Shown here piece by piece: positions 31,068 to 39,315 of a stretch of 64,000 nt of DNA. Source of the stretch: Robertmurraya sp047302285. GTDB lineage: Bacteria > Bacillota > Bacilli > Bacillales > Cytobacillaceae. The stretch spans positions 3,596,001 through 3,660,000 of the forward strand of contig NZ_CP154845.1 of assembly GCF_047302285.1 (NCBI RefSeq), in the 5' to 3' direction. Both the position numbers and the translations under genes were made by a program. Each line of letters begins with the position of its first letter. The stretch's first letter is position 1. Below the pieces are notes generated by a model, which had not been told where the DNA came from, did not search any database, and saw only the letters and a program-made list of their open reading frames with translations.

Positions 31068-32606
31068 ATGCTCGAATATCTGAACGCTCTCACATATCTT
31101 AGGAAGAGTAGAAAAGACTTGGATGAGGAAAAAAAGGCTGCTGAACAAGGAAATCACTTTGATACTTTAGAACGTCATCGAATGCAGCTCCTTGAATTTG
31201 CTAGAGTAAAGAAAATAAATATTATTGATATACTTCCAGAAGTTGAATCTGGAGAATATATTTCAGAACGACCTCAAATGCAAAAGTTACTTAGAATTGT
31301 TGAAAATGGTGAAGTTGATGCTGTTCTCGTCATGGATTTAGATCGTTTAGGTCGTGGCGATATGGTTGACCAGGGAACAATTTATCGAATATTTAAAAAC
31401 TCTGAAACTCTTATTGTTACTCCTACAGAAATCATAAATCCTCAAGACGATAATCAAGAGTTAAATTTTAGTATAAAGTCTCTTATCGCACGTGAAGAAT
31501 TAAAAGCCATTACAAAAAGGATGCAGCGTGGAAGAAGGCAATCAGCAAGAGAAGGCAAATCTATATCACGTAAGCCTCCTTACGGCTATTTAAGAGATGA
31601 CAATTTAAAACTTCATCCTGACCCTGATAAAAGTTGGGTAGTTGAAATGATATTTAATAAAGCTGCTTCTGGTTCTGGAAGAAGGGCCATTGCAGAAGAA
31701 TTAGATAGGTTGAATATATCTCCTCCGGAAAGAAGTGAAAACTGGGATGGAAGTACAGTCCGTGAAATCATCAGAAACGAAGCGTATATCGGGAAAATCA
31801 TATGGGGGAAAGTAAAGTACACTAAGATAAATGGTAAGTATAAAAAAACTAAACTCCCTCCTGAACAATGGAATATTAGTGAAGATGCCCATGAACCCAT
31901 TGTAAGTAATGAATTATTCGAACTAGCTAATGAAAAAATGACAGCTCGGTGGAGGCCTCATGTCAGAAATGGAAAGACTCTATCAAATCCTCTAGCTGGA
32001 TTACTATTTTGTGAGATTTGCGGTAAAGCTATTGTAATGCAACCCCGAAAGGATAGACCTGATAAAGCATTACGTTGCTTTAATCATACATGCAAAGGCG
32101 TTCAGAAAGGCTGTAATTTTACTCTTGTGGAACAAAGAATACTATTATCATTGGAAAGCTTCATCGAGCAATTTGAGCTTCCTAATAGAGTTAAAAAGAA
32201 AGTTAATACATCTATTAAATCCAAAGAAAAGGCTCTTCAAGAACTCATTAAAGAAAAAACTGAAGTAAATAAACAAAATGACAACATTCATGACCTTTTG
32301 GAAAAAGGATTCTATGATATACAGACATTTTTGCAACGGCAGCAAGTTGTAAAAGAAAAACTGAATGATTTGGAGAAAAAGATCGAGGGAATTGAGAATG
32401 ACATTAACCAGGAGAGAAAACGGCAGCAGGCAAACAATGAATTCATTCCTAAAATTAAAAACGTACTAGAAGCCTATTACTCGACCGAGGACATTGAAAA
32501 GAAAAACAAGCTATTAAAATCGGTGATTGAAAGAGCTACTTATCTAAGAAAAAAAGAGTGGATTAAGAAAGACCAATTTGAAATTAAGTTATATACAAAG
32601 ATATAA
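31068..32606 (+). CDS. Large serine recombinase, integrase of the element
   Basis: A 512-aa site-specific recombinase. Catalytic domain at residues 8-150 with the nucleophile in TYLRKSRKD (Ser14), VMDLDRLGRG, and AREELKAITKRMQRGRRQSA; recombinase domain at about 165-270 (PPYGYLRDD, GWSTVR-like NWDGSTVREIIRNEAYIGKI); a zinc ribbon at about 310-345 (FCEICGK then a later Cys pair); and a coiled coil at about 370-450. This is the SpoIVCA/phiC31 group. It lies at the right end, 0.2 kb from attR in yhbH. No directionality factor is recognised. Confidence 0.95.
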   Translation: MLEYLNALTYLRKSRKDLDEEKKAAEQGNHFDTLERHRMQLLEFARVKKINIIDILPEVESGEYISERPQMQKLLRIVENGEVDAVLVMDLDRLGRGDMVDQGTIYRIFKNSETLIVTPTEIINPQDDNQELNFSIKSLIAREELKAITKRMQRGRRQSAREGKSISRKPPYGYLRDDNLKLHPDPDKSWVVEMIFNKAASGSGRRAIAEELDRLNISPPERSENWDGSTVREIIRNEAYIGKIIWGKVKYTKINGKYKKTKLPPEQWNISEDAHEPIVSNELFELANEKMTARWRPHVRNGKTLSNPLAGLLFCEICGKAIVMQPRKDRPDKALRCFNHTCKGVQKGCNFTLVEQRILLSLESFIEQFELPNRVKKKVNTSIKSKEKALQELIKEKTEVNKQNDNIHDLLEKGFYDIQTFLQRQQVVKEKLNDLEKKIEGIENDINQERKRQQANNEFIPKIKNVLEAYYSTEDIEKKNKLLKSVIERATYLRKKEWIKKDQFEIKLYTKI

Positions 32607-32642
32607 GATAGGAAAATGAAATATGTGTGAAGATGATTAAAC

Positions 32643-32672
32643 AAAGCCCTTACTCATTGAGTAAGGGCTTTT
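32643..32672. terminator. Bidirectional terminator between integrase and yhbH
   Basis: AAGCCCTTACTC/GAGTAAGGGCTT perfect stem with a 3-nt loop; T-run on the plus strand, AAA on the other side. Confidence 0.85.
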
Positions 32673-32674
32673 AA

Positions 32675-33850
32675 CTATGAAGCAGAAGCTTTATCTATAT
32701 CTTGTTTCTTAAAAAAGGACCTCAGAGAATGGAATATATCAGCTTTTTGTCGTAATACATACGAACAAAACTTCTCATCCTTGATATTTTTAAAGGCACT
32801 TTGGAGAGATGATGAACGGTTATACTGATTTACTTCTCCGTATCCAAACATATTGGACACCTTCATGATTTGCTCAACAAGCTTGACACATCTTGCGTTA
32901 TCGGAGGTTAAATTATCCCCGTCTGAAAAATGGAAAGGATAGATATTATATCTTGTCGGATTATACTTCTCTTCAATTAACTCCAACGCTTTTCGATAGG
33001 CAGATGAACAAATCGTTCCTCCACTTTCCCCTTTCGAGAAAAAGTCTTCCTCACTCACCACTTTAGCCTCTGTGTGATGTGCAATAAACTCAATTTCAAC
33101 CTTTTCATATTTCGTTCTTAAAAATCGGGTCATCCAGAAAAAGAAACTACGTGCCATATACTTTTCCCAAATCCCCATCGAACCACTGGTGTCCATCATG
33201 GCAAGGACAACCGCTTTGGAATCTGGTTTTACAACCTCGTTCCAAGTTTTAAATTTCAAATCTTCTTGATAAATCGGATGAAAGCTAGCCTTTCCTGTCA
33301 TCGCATTCCGCTTAAAAGCAGTCATCATTGTTCGTTTCTTATCAATATTCCCCATTAGACCTGTTTTCCGAATATCGTTAAACTCAATATGCTCGACGAC
33401 GATATTATCTTGCTCTTTTCTTTTCAGATTCGGAAGCTCGAGTTCCTTAAACAGTGCCTCTTCAATATCCATTAATGATACTTCCGCCTCAAAATAATCT
33501 TCACCAGCTTGGTCTCCTGCACCTTGACCTTTTCCAGGTCCTTTTTGGTCACTTGAACCATCACGCGCAACGACGTCACCAACTTGACTGTCCCCATCAC
33601 CTTGGCCAACATGTTTGTTCTTATCATAGTTGTAGCGAATTTTATATTCATCCAATGAACGAATCGGTATTTTAACCACTTCTCGACCATTTGACATGAC
33701 AATATTTTCTTCTGTTATGAGGTCGGGTAAATTGTTTCGAATCGCTTCTTGAACTTTTTCCTGATGACGTGTTTGATCATCGTGGCCTTTGCGGTGGAGG
33801 GACCAATCTTCCTTCGAAATCACAAATTGATGATTGTTAGCATCAGTCAT
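32675..33850 (-). CDS. yhbH: YhbH, sporulation protein of the DUF444 family, with an element-supplied C-terminus
   Basis: 391 aa. A charged N-terminal domain (FVISKEDWSLHRKGHDD), an acidic/Gly-rich middle (SQVGDVVARDGSSDQKGPGK), then a von Willebrand A-like domain with MMDTSGSMGIWEKYM and HFSDGDNLTSDN. DUF444/YhbH is a sporulation protein expressed with prkA, which lies 436 bp upstream here. The last 50 residues, from QYNRSSSLQS onward, lie inside the mobile element: the crossover core is at 32817-32832. The original tail survives at 13464-13618. So the product is a chimera of chromosomal and element sequence, with the frame kept. Confidence 0.95.
   Translation of the reverse strand: MTDANNHQFVISKEDWSLHRKGHDDQTRHQEKVQEAIRNNLPDLITEENIVMSNGREVVKIPIRSLDEYKIRYNYDKNKHVGQGDGDSQVGDVVARDGSSDQKGPGKGQGAGDQAGEDYFEAEVSLMDIEEALFKELELPNLKRKEQDNIVVEHIEFNDIRKTGLMGNIDKKRTMMTAFKRNAMTGKASFHPIYQEDLKFKTWNEVVKPDSKAVVLAMMDTSGSMGIWEKYMARSFFFWMTRFLRTKYEKVEIEFIAHHTEAKVVSEEDFFSKGESGGTICSSAYRKALELIEEKYNPTRYNIYPFHFSDGDNLTSDNARCVKLVEQIMKVSNMFGYGEVNQYNRSSSLQSAFKNIKDEKFCSYVLRQKADIFHSLRSFFKKQDIDKASAS
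32817..32832. repeat. Right attachment core (attR) of the element
   Basis: CGGTTATACTGATTTA inside yhbH, identical to 13603-13618. Everything from here leftwards to the left core belongs to the element. Confidence 0.9.
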
Positions 33851-34247
33851 TTTAACCCCTCCTTATTTTTTTGTTCTTATAAGTGCACCTTAGAAACCAC
33901 TGTTAACTCTCCCAATTAGCTTGCTGCTCGTTTCTAGTGTTTAATAAAGAGTGAATAAAAATTTTCACACAATTTTACTTTCTTGCATACAATATCTCGG
34001 GTGTCTCAGGCATAAAAGTAAATTGGTGATTACTCTATCCTATGCAGTAATGATAAATAATTTACAAATTATTTCGACAATAACTAAATAGCCTATAAAA
34101 ATGGACAAGCTATTTGTTAATTTTAGAGCATGAGGACAAAGTATTGTTATTGTATACTTTTTTTGGAATCAAGAGATTTTTCATGAGGTACACTTTCACC
34201 TCTTGCACCTCTTGAGTTTGATCTCCCCCTCCCCAAATTAGATATAA

Positions 34248-34284
34248 AAAACTGACAGAACGCGCTGTTCTGTCAGTTTTCTAT
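34248..34284 (-). terminator. Terminator of prkA
   Basis: A 14-bp perfect stem AAAACTGACAGAAC/GTTCTGTCAGTTTT with a 5-nt loop and a T-run on the minus strand. The 436-bp gap 33851-34286 otherwise holds the yhbH leader with a ribosome site (AAGGAGGGG) and AT-rich sequence; I could not place a convincing sigma-E promoter for yhbH there. Confidence 0.85.
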
Positions 34285-34286
34285 TT

Positions 34287-36182
34287 TTATCGATTTAGTA
34301 AGCTTCCTACGTAGCGTAAAAGTTCATTTGCGGATGTGGAATTGTAGCCGTGCTCATCAATTAAGCGGGCCACCACTTCATTGACTTTCTTCAGTTGCTG
34401 CTCATCTGGTGTTTTTGTGGATGTGGTAATTTTCACAACATCCTTCAGGTCGGCAAATAGTTTTTTCTGGATCGCTTCGCGCAAACGATCGTGAGAGTTG
34501 TAGTCGAATCTCCTGCCTTTTCGGGCATAAGCAGAAATACGTATTAAGATTTCTTCGCGGAACGCTTTTTTCGCATTTTCAGAGATTCCGATTTGCTCCT
34601 CGATTGAGCGCATCAACTTTTCATCTGGATTAATTTCTTCTCCAGTTAACGGATCACGGAGCTTATTTTTGTTGCAGTAAGCTTCCACATTATCCAAATA
34701 GTTATCCATTAATGTTTTTGCTGATTCTTCGTACGAATACACAAATGCTTTTTGCACTTCTTTCTTAGCAATATCGTCATACTCTTTACGAGCGACAGAT
34801 ATGAAATTTAAGTAGCGCTCTTTTAATTCGGCTGTAATGGAAGGATGTTGATCAAGACCTTCTTTTAATGACCGTAAAACATCTAACGCATTAATGGACG
34901 TCATTTCTTTTCGAATAATGGTTGAAGAAATACGATTGATGACATAACGAGGATCGATTCCACTCATTCCCTCATCATTGTATTCCTTTTTCAGTTCTTC
35001 TACGTCAGCAGAATTAAAGCCTTCAACATTTTGACCATCATATAGTCTCATTTTCTTAACAAGGTCGATATCCCCTTTTTTCGGTTCCTTTAATCGGGTT
35101 AAAATCGTGAACATTGCGGCGACCTTTAACGTATGCGGAGCGATGTGTACATTGGAGACATCACTTTCTCCAATCATTTTTTCGTAAATTTTCTCTTCTT
35201 GACTGACCTTTAAATTATATGGAACAGGCATCACGATAATCCTTGAATGTAAGGCTTCGTTTTTCTTATTCGAAATAAATGAACGATACTCCGTTTCATT
35301 TGTATGAGCCACGATGAGCTCATCAGCAGAAATGAGCGCAAATCGACCTGCTTTAAAATTACCCTCCTGTGTTAATGAAAGTAAATGCCACAAAAATTTC
35401 TCATCACATTTTAGCATTTCCTGAAACTCCATCATCCCTCGGTTTGCTTTGTTTAACTCCCCATCAAATCGATACGCGCGAGGGTCTGATTCTGAACCAT
35501 ATTCAGCGATGGTAGAGAAATCAATACTTCCTGTTAAATCGGCAATGTCCTGTGATTTTGGATCAGATGGACTGAATGTTCCAATCCCAACTCGTTTATC
35601 CTCTGAGAAGAAGATTCTTTCAACAATTACATCTTCAATCCGTCCTCCATATTCCTTGTCTACACGCATTGTATTTAGAGGGGAAAGATTTCCTTCGATC
35701 CGGATTCCATATTCATCAAAGAAATCTTGACGCAAATGATGTGGAATTAAATGTAATGGATCTTCGTGCATGGGGCAGCCTTTAATCGCATAAATGGCAC
35801 CACGATCTGTCCGAGCATACGTCTCCAAACCTCGTTTCAGCATCGCGACCAATGTCGATTTACCCCCACTCACAGGACCCATTAATAATAGAATTCTTTT
35901 TCGTACGTCTAGTCGCTTTGCTGCTGGATGAAAATATTCCTCCACTAACTTCTCTAATGATTCTTCCAACCCAAACAGCTGGTTACTGAAAAATTGATAT
36001 TGATTCTTCCCATCAACTTTTTCTACTCCTGCATCTTTTATCATATTGTAAACGCGGGAATGTGCTGACTGGGCAACCCATGGCTGTTCTTTAATAATCT
36101 CTAAATATTCTGCAAAAGTTCCTTCCCATTTTAACTTTTCTTCTTCGTGTCTTTGCATCTCAATTTTTTTTAAAATATCCAT
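34287..36182 (-). CDS. prkA: Serine protein kinase PrkA
   Basis: 631 aa, the usual length of PrkA. AAA+-like N-terminal domain with P-loop MGPVSGGKST (residues 101-110) and later REFREMLKC-type conserved blocks (MMEFQEMLKCDEKFLWHLLS, NKKNEALHSRIIVMPVP). The C-terminal kinase-like part includes NALDVLRSLKEGL and GEEINPDEKLMRSIEEQIG. It works in sporulation in Bacillus and is paired with yhbH. Ribosome site GGGGAGGG. Confidence 0.97.
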   Translation of the reverse strand: MDILKKIEMQRHEEEKLKWEGTFAEYLEIIKEQPWVAQSAHSRVYNMIKDAGVEKVDGKNQYQFFSNQLFGLEESLEKLVEEYFHPAAKRLDVRKRILLLMGPVSGGKSTLVAMLKRGLETYARTDRGAIYAIKGCPMHEDPLHLIPHHLRQDFFDEYGIRIEGNLSPLNTMRVDKEYGGRIEDVIVERIFFSEDKRVGIGTFSPSDPKSQDIADLTGSIDFSTIAEYGSESDPRAYRFDGELNKANRGMMEFQEMLKCDEKFLWHLLSLTQEGNFKAGRFALISADELIVAHTNETEYRSFISNKKNEALHSRIIVMPVPYNLKVSQEEKIYEKMIGESDVSNVHIAPHTLKVAAMFTILTRLKEPKKGDIDLVKKMRLYDGQNVEGFNSADVEELKKEYNDEGMSGIDPRYVINRISSTIIRKEMTSINALDVLRSLKEGLDQHPSITAELKERYLNFISVARKEYDDIAKKEVQKAFVYSYEESAKTLMDNYLDNVEAYCNKNKLRDPLTGEEINPDEKLMRSIEEQIGISENAKKAFREEILIRISAYARKGRRFDYNSHDRLREAIQKKLFADLKDVVKITTSTKTPDEQQLKKVNEVVARLIDEHGYNSTSANELLRYVGSLLNR

Positions 36183-36222
36183 AAGGACCCTCCCCTGTAG
36201 CTTGATCAGAGACGATTAATAT

Positions 36223-36251
36223 AATCTATGCGAGCTATCATTCGAACATGC
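36223..36251 (-). promoter_or_regulatory. Candidate sigma-E promoter of prkA
   Basis: On the minus strand: GCATGTT as -35 (consensus KMATATT, 6/7) and CATAGATT as -10 (consensus CATACAMT, 6/8), 14-nt spacer, about 40 bp upstream of prkA. The prkA of B. subtilis is sigma-E dependent, which fits. Confidence 0.4.
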
Positions 36252-36438
36252 GTAAACAAGAGTGAGTTTTGTAAACGCACTTGTAGAAAGTCCCTTTACC
36301 TAGCAGAAAAATGACCTGTCAAAAAAAATCCATACTTAACATTCACACTTTTAATTGAATAGGCTATAATAAGGCTATATGTTATTTTTTGAGATCAACT
36401 ATTGATGATAAAAATTTATTTTAAGGGGGCATACATAA

Positions 36439-36531
36439 GTGAAACTAATTCTAATTCTTGGGGTTATGGTTGCATTCCTATCAGCTATCTTCACAGCTGG
36501 CTACAACGATAAGCCAGGTGCGAATAAATAA
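36439..36531 (+). CDS. 30-aa hydrophobic peptide
   Basis: Starts GTG at 36439 behind TAAGGGGGC. Reads MKLILILGVMVAFLSAIFTA, then GYNDKPGANK. One membrane helix with a short polar tail. A good ribosome site and a terminator 15 bp after the stop make it a credible small gene. Function unknown. Confidence 0.6.
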   Translation: MKLILILGVMVAFLSAIFTAGYNDKPGANK

Positions 36532-36545
36532 TTTTGCTACATATA

Positions 36546-36575
36546 AAAAGCTGCTGAAGCGTTCAGCAGCTTTTT
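36546..36575. terminator. Bidirectional terminator
   Basis: AAAAGCTGCTGAA/TTCAGCAGCTTTT perfect stem, 3-nt loop, T-run on plus and A-run on the other side. It serves the 30-aa gene and the convergent nitroreductase. Confidence 0.85.
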
Positions 36576-36578
36576 TCA

Positions 36579-37328
36579 TTACCGTAATTTCAATTTTTGC
36601 CCTTCCACAAATTCCTTCATATACATACGGGATTGCTTTTCAAGCATCGTCCCCATTTGTTCTGTCCATGTATCGCTTCGATTACCGCCTGTTCTTTCTA
36701 AATAATACTTTTGAATGATTTCATTATATTCATTCAGTTCTTCTATATAGGTTTCTTTATTTACTTCATACGTATTTTCGTGATACACATGCTTGAAAGG
36801 TAATCTTGGTTTTTGCCCAGACATTTTTTCCGGATAACCCACTGCCAAACCAAATAAAGGAATCACTCTTTTTGGAGTCTTTAATAGTTTCACAACCTCA
36901 TCTAACTGATTGCGAATCCCTCCGATGTAACAAATTCCAAGTCCCATTGATTCAGCTGCAAGGGAGGCATTTTGGGCAGCTAAGGCAGCGTCAATGAGGG
37001 CCACCATAAATTTTTCTGTGCTTTCAATAGAAGGTTCAACATTCTTTCCTTCTAGTTCTCCAATTAACGTATGTCGATATAGATCTGCACAGAATACAAA
37101 GAAATGGCCATTATGCTCTACATATGATTGCTGTCCAGCGATCTCAGCTAATCTTTTTTTCTTCTCTTTATCCGTTACGCCAATAATGGAATAGGCTTGA
37201 ATAAAGCTAGATGTAGAGGCAGCCTGTGCACTAGCAACAATCGCTTCAATTTGCTCCTTCGTCAATGGCCTATCCTCAAACTTTCGAATCGAACGATGAT
37301 TTAAGATTGTCTCTATCACTTGATTCAT
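36579..37328 (-). CDS. NfrA-like NADPH-dependent FMN oxidoreductase (nitroreductase family)
   Basis: A 249-aa flavin reductase/nitroreductase. Starts MNQVIETILNHRSIRKFEDR, with the FMN-binding HRSIRKF. Further blocks are AQAASTSSFIQAYSIIGVTD, SMGLGICYIGGIRN, and VIPLFGLAVGYP, as in NfrA/NfsA. I start at the third in-frame ATG, seven bases after GAGGG. It likely reduces flavins, quinones or nitro compounds with NADPH. Confidence 0.88.
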   Translation of the reverse strand: MNQVIETILNHRSIRKFEDRPLTKEQIEAIVASAQAASTSSFIQAYSIIGVTDKEKKKRLAEIAGQQSYVEHNGHFFVFCADLYRHTLIGELEGKNVEPSIESTEKFMVALIDAALAAQNASLAAESMGLGICYIGGIRNQLDEVVKLLKTPKRVIPLFGLAVGYPEKMSGQKPRLPFKHVYHENTYEVNKETYIEELNEYNEIIQKYYLERTGGNRSDTWTEQMGTMLEKQSRMYMKEFVEGQKLKLR

Positions 37329-37473
37329 TAACATACCCTCACTTTCAACATGATCTACTTTCATTCAAACAAATATATGGAATAGATACAAATATTAGGA
37401 CTTCTCAAGGAATGTGTAAATACACTTAACATTGTCCATAAATATAGATAAATCATTTATGGAGGAGAAAGTA

Positions 37474-37944
37474 TTGTCTATTAAATCTAATTTATCGGGT
37501 CGAAACTTATGGTCAGGGAGTCTTTTTGGTCTTGGATTGGTGGCGTTTTTTGATGAAGCTGTTTTTCACCAAATTCTACATTGGCATCATTTTTATGATA
37601 AAAGTTCACTTTCTATTGGCTTAGTTTCTGACGGTCTATTCCACGCATTCAGTTGGTTTGCGACCATTGGTGGCCTATTCCTACTGGCGGATTTAAAGCG
37701 TAGAAACGCTTTTGTGTTAAAAAGATGGATAGGTGGCATGCTACTTGGAGGAGGGGGATTCCAATTATACGATGGGACCATCCAGCACAAATTAATGAGA
37801 ATCCACCAAATCCGGTATGTAGAAAATGTTATTATCTACGACTTCATTTGGAACATTATTGCGATTCTACTTATCTTAATTGGCTTCCTCTTCATTAAAC
37901 AAACACAGAAGTCACTAGGAGAGAAAACGACAAATGCACAATGA
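37474..37944 (+). CDS. DUF2243 membrane protein
   Basis: 156 aa with four hydrophobic segments. Start TTG at 37474, six bases after GGAGGAG. The sequence LFGLGLVAFFDEAVFHQILHW is the DUF2243 signature, with His residues in the membrane. It overlaps the CtaG-like gene by 11 bp, so the two are likely to act together, perhaps in copper handling or oxidase assembly. That role is inference. Confidence 0.8.
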   Translation: MSIKSNLSGRNLWSGSLFGLGLVAFFDEAVFHQILHWHHFYDKSSLSIGLVSDGLFHAFSWFATIGGLFLLADLKRRNAFVLKRWIGGMLLGGGGFQLYDGTIQHKLMRIHQIRYVENVIIYDFIWNIIAILLILIGFLFIKQTQKSLGEKTTNAQ

Positions 37945-38716
37945 AAACACAAATTACGATGTCCCTATCCTTGCCATTCTATTTGTCTTGTTAATAGTGG
38001 GCTATATTTTTGCTGTCCTACTATCCAATCAACACTACAAACGTTGGCCATTATACCGTACTAGTTCTTGGGCATTAGGAATACTTTGTATCGCTACGGT
38101 ATTTATAGGTCCATTAGCAGAACTTGCCCACACAGATTTTACAGCGCATATGCTAGGACACTTACTTTTAGGAATGATCGCGCCGCTTCTGATTGTAACA
38201 TCTGCACCTATGACCCTCCTTCTGCGAAGTCTTCATGTAAAACGAGCTCGTCAACTATCAAGCTTGCTAAAATCAATTCCAGTACGCCTAGTTAGTGATC
38301 CCATTGTCACTTTAACACTTAATATGGGAGGCTTATGGGTTCTCTACGTAACAGATCTTTATTCAGCTATGCATCATAATATATTTCTATATTTGTTCGT
38401 CCACATTCATGTATTTCTTGCAGGGTATCTTTTTACAGCTTCCATCGTATATATTGACCCTACACCACACAGAACAAGCTATATTTATAGAACGATGATT
38501 TTGGTACTTGCCTCAGCAAGCCATGGAATCCTATCAAAATACATATTCACTAACCCACCAGCAGGGGTACCGATAGCACAGGCAGAAAAAGGAGCAATGC
38601 TCATGTATTATGGAGGAGATACAGTGGAGATTATCCTGATCCTCATCTTCTGTTTCCAATGGTACAGAGCTAGCAAACCAAAAAAATTGTTCCCTAAAAA
38701 GAGCCTAGATGCTTGA
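37934..38716 (+). CDS. ctaG: CtaG-like cytochrome c oxidase assembly membrane protein
   Basis: 260 aa with about seven membrane helices. Characteristic histidine-bearing segments are AHTDFTAHMLGHLLLGMIAP, LFVHIHVFLAGYLF and SHGILSKYIF. Members of this caa3-CtaG family help insert copper into oxidase. Start overlaps the DUF2243 gene. The name is by family; several paralogues exist in Bacillus. Confidence 0.8.
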   Translation: MHNENTNYDVPILAILFVLLIVGYIFAVLLSNQHYKRWPLYRTSSWALGILCIATVFIGPLAELAHTDFTAHMLGHLLLGMIAPLLIVTSAPMTLLLRSLHVKRARQLSSLLKSIPVRLVSDPIVTLTLNMGGLWVLYVTDLYSAMHHNIFLYLFVHIHVFLAGYLFTASIVYIDPTPHRTSYIYRTMILVLASASHGILSKYIFTNPPAGVPIAQAEKGAMLMYYGGDTVEIILILIFCFQWYRASKPKKLFPKKSLDA

Positions 38717-38751
38717 AAAGCGGTCAGAGATATTTTCTCTGACCGCTTTTC
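38715..38751. terminator. Bidirectional terminator
   Basis: GAAAAGCGGTCAGAGA/TCTCTGACCGCTTTTC perfect 16-bp stem with a short loop, between ctaG and trmL. Confidence 0.85.
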
Positions 38752-38768
38752 AAGTATGAATGACCATT

Positions 38769-39245
38769 CTACTTCAAGTGCAAATAATCTTGCTGTCTTA
38801 ATGCTTCATAAATCAAAATGGCCGCCGTGTTCGATAGATTTAAAGAGCGAACATTTTCATTCATTGGGATACGAAGACAACGATCCAGATTTTCCTGGAT
38901 TAAATCTTTTGGTAAACCTGTCGTCTCTTTGCCAAATAGAAAATAATAGTCTTGATCCTTCTGACTATAATCAAATGATGAATGAGGCTTTGTTCCAAAT
39001 TTCGTTAAATAGAAAAACTCTCCCCCTGCATTCTTTTCAAAAAATTCATCTAAAGAATCATAATAGACAATGTTTACAAATTCCCAATAATCTAATCCCG
39101 CACGTTTCAACATTTTATCATCTGTTGAAAATCCTAATGGGCGGATTAAATGGAGAGTTGTATCTGTTGCTGCACAAGTACGGGCAATATTCCCTGTATT
39201 TGCTGGTATCTCTGGTTGATATAAAACGACATGTACTGCCACCAA
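38769..39245 (-). CDS. trmL: tRNA (cytidine/uridine(34)-2'-O)-methyltransferase TrmL
   Basis: 158-aa SPOUT methyltransferase (CspR in older Bacillus naming). VVLYQPEIPANTGNIARTCA at the start, LFGKETTGLP in the middle, and IPMNENVRSLNLSNTAAILI at the knot are diagnostic. It methylates the wobble ribose of tRNA-Leu isoacceptors. Start GTG at 39245 behind AGGAAGTG. Confidence 0.95.
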   Translation of the reverse strand: MVAVHVVLYQPEIPANTGNIARTCAATDTTLHLIRPLGFSTDDKMLKRAGLDYWEFVNIVYYDSLDEFFEKNAGGEFFYLTKFGTKPHSSFDYSQKDQDYYFLFGKETTGLPKDLIQENLDRCLRIPMNENVRSLNLSNTAAILIYEALRQQDYLHLK

Positions 39246-39315
39246 AATTCACTTCCTCATACAATTTACTCTGTGAGTATTATATCATTTTTTTACCATT
39301 GAAGAAATTTCAACT

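Larger units (their letters stand above)
13603..32832. mobile_element. 19.2-kb integrative element with a filamentous-phage-like assembly module, inserted in yhbH
   Basis: Bounded by identical 16-bp cores, with a large serine recombinase at the right end. The left part (13.7-23.5 kb, minus strand) holds the assembly genes: Zot-type ATPases, at least nine small membrane proteins, a coat candidate, secreted tip candidates and a transglycosylase. The middle (23.7-29.0 kb, minus strand) holds small genes and a primase-helicase. The right part (29.1-32.6 kb) holds the XRE switch, an Mrr-like nuclease, an ImmA-like protease and the integrase. I found no relaxase, FtsK/TcpA coupling protein, large terminase, portal or capsid gene, which argues against an ICE or tailed phage. 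The element re-supplies the yhbH 3' end. Confidence 0.9.

Noticed and set aside
13603..32832. Integrative conjugative element (ICEBs1/Tn916-like)
   Set aside because: It shares ImmA and XRE-type control, but I find no relaxase, FtsK/TcpA coupling protein or VirB4-type ATPase.
13603..32832. Tectivirus-like or tailed prophage
   Set aside because: No DNA polymerase B, double-jelly-roll capsid, terminase, portal or tail genes; the Zot-type ATPase and coat-like peptides point elsewhere.
36458..36718. 86-codon frame on the plus strand
   Set aside because: It is out of frame with the supported 30-aa gene and antisense to the nitroreductase; the short GTG-started peptide at 36439-36531 has the ribosome site.
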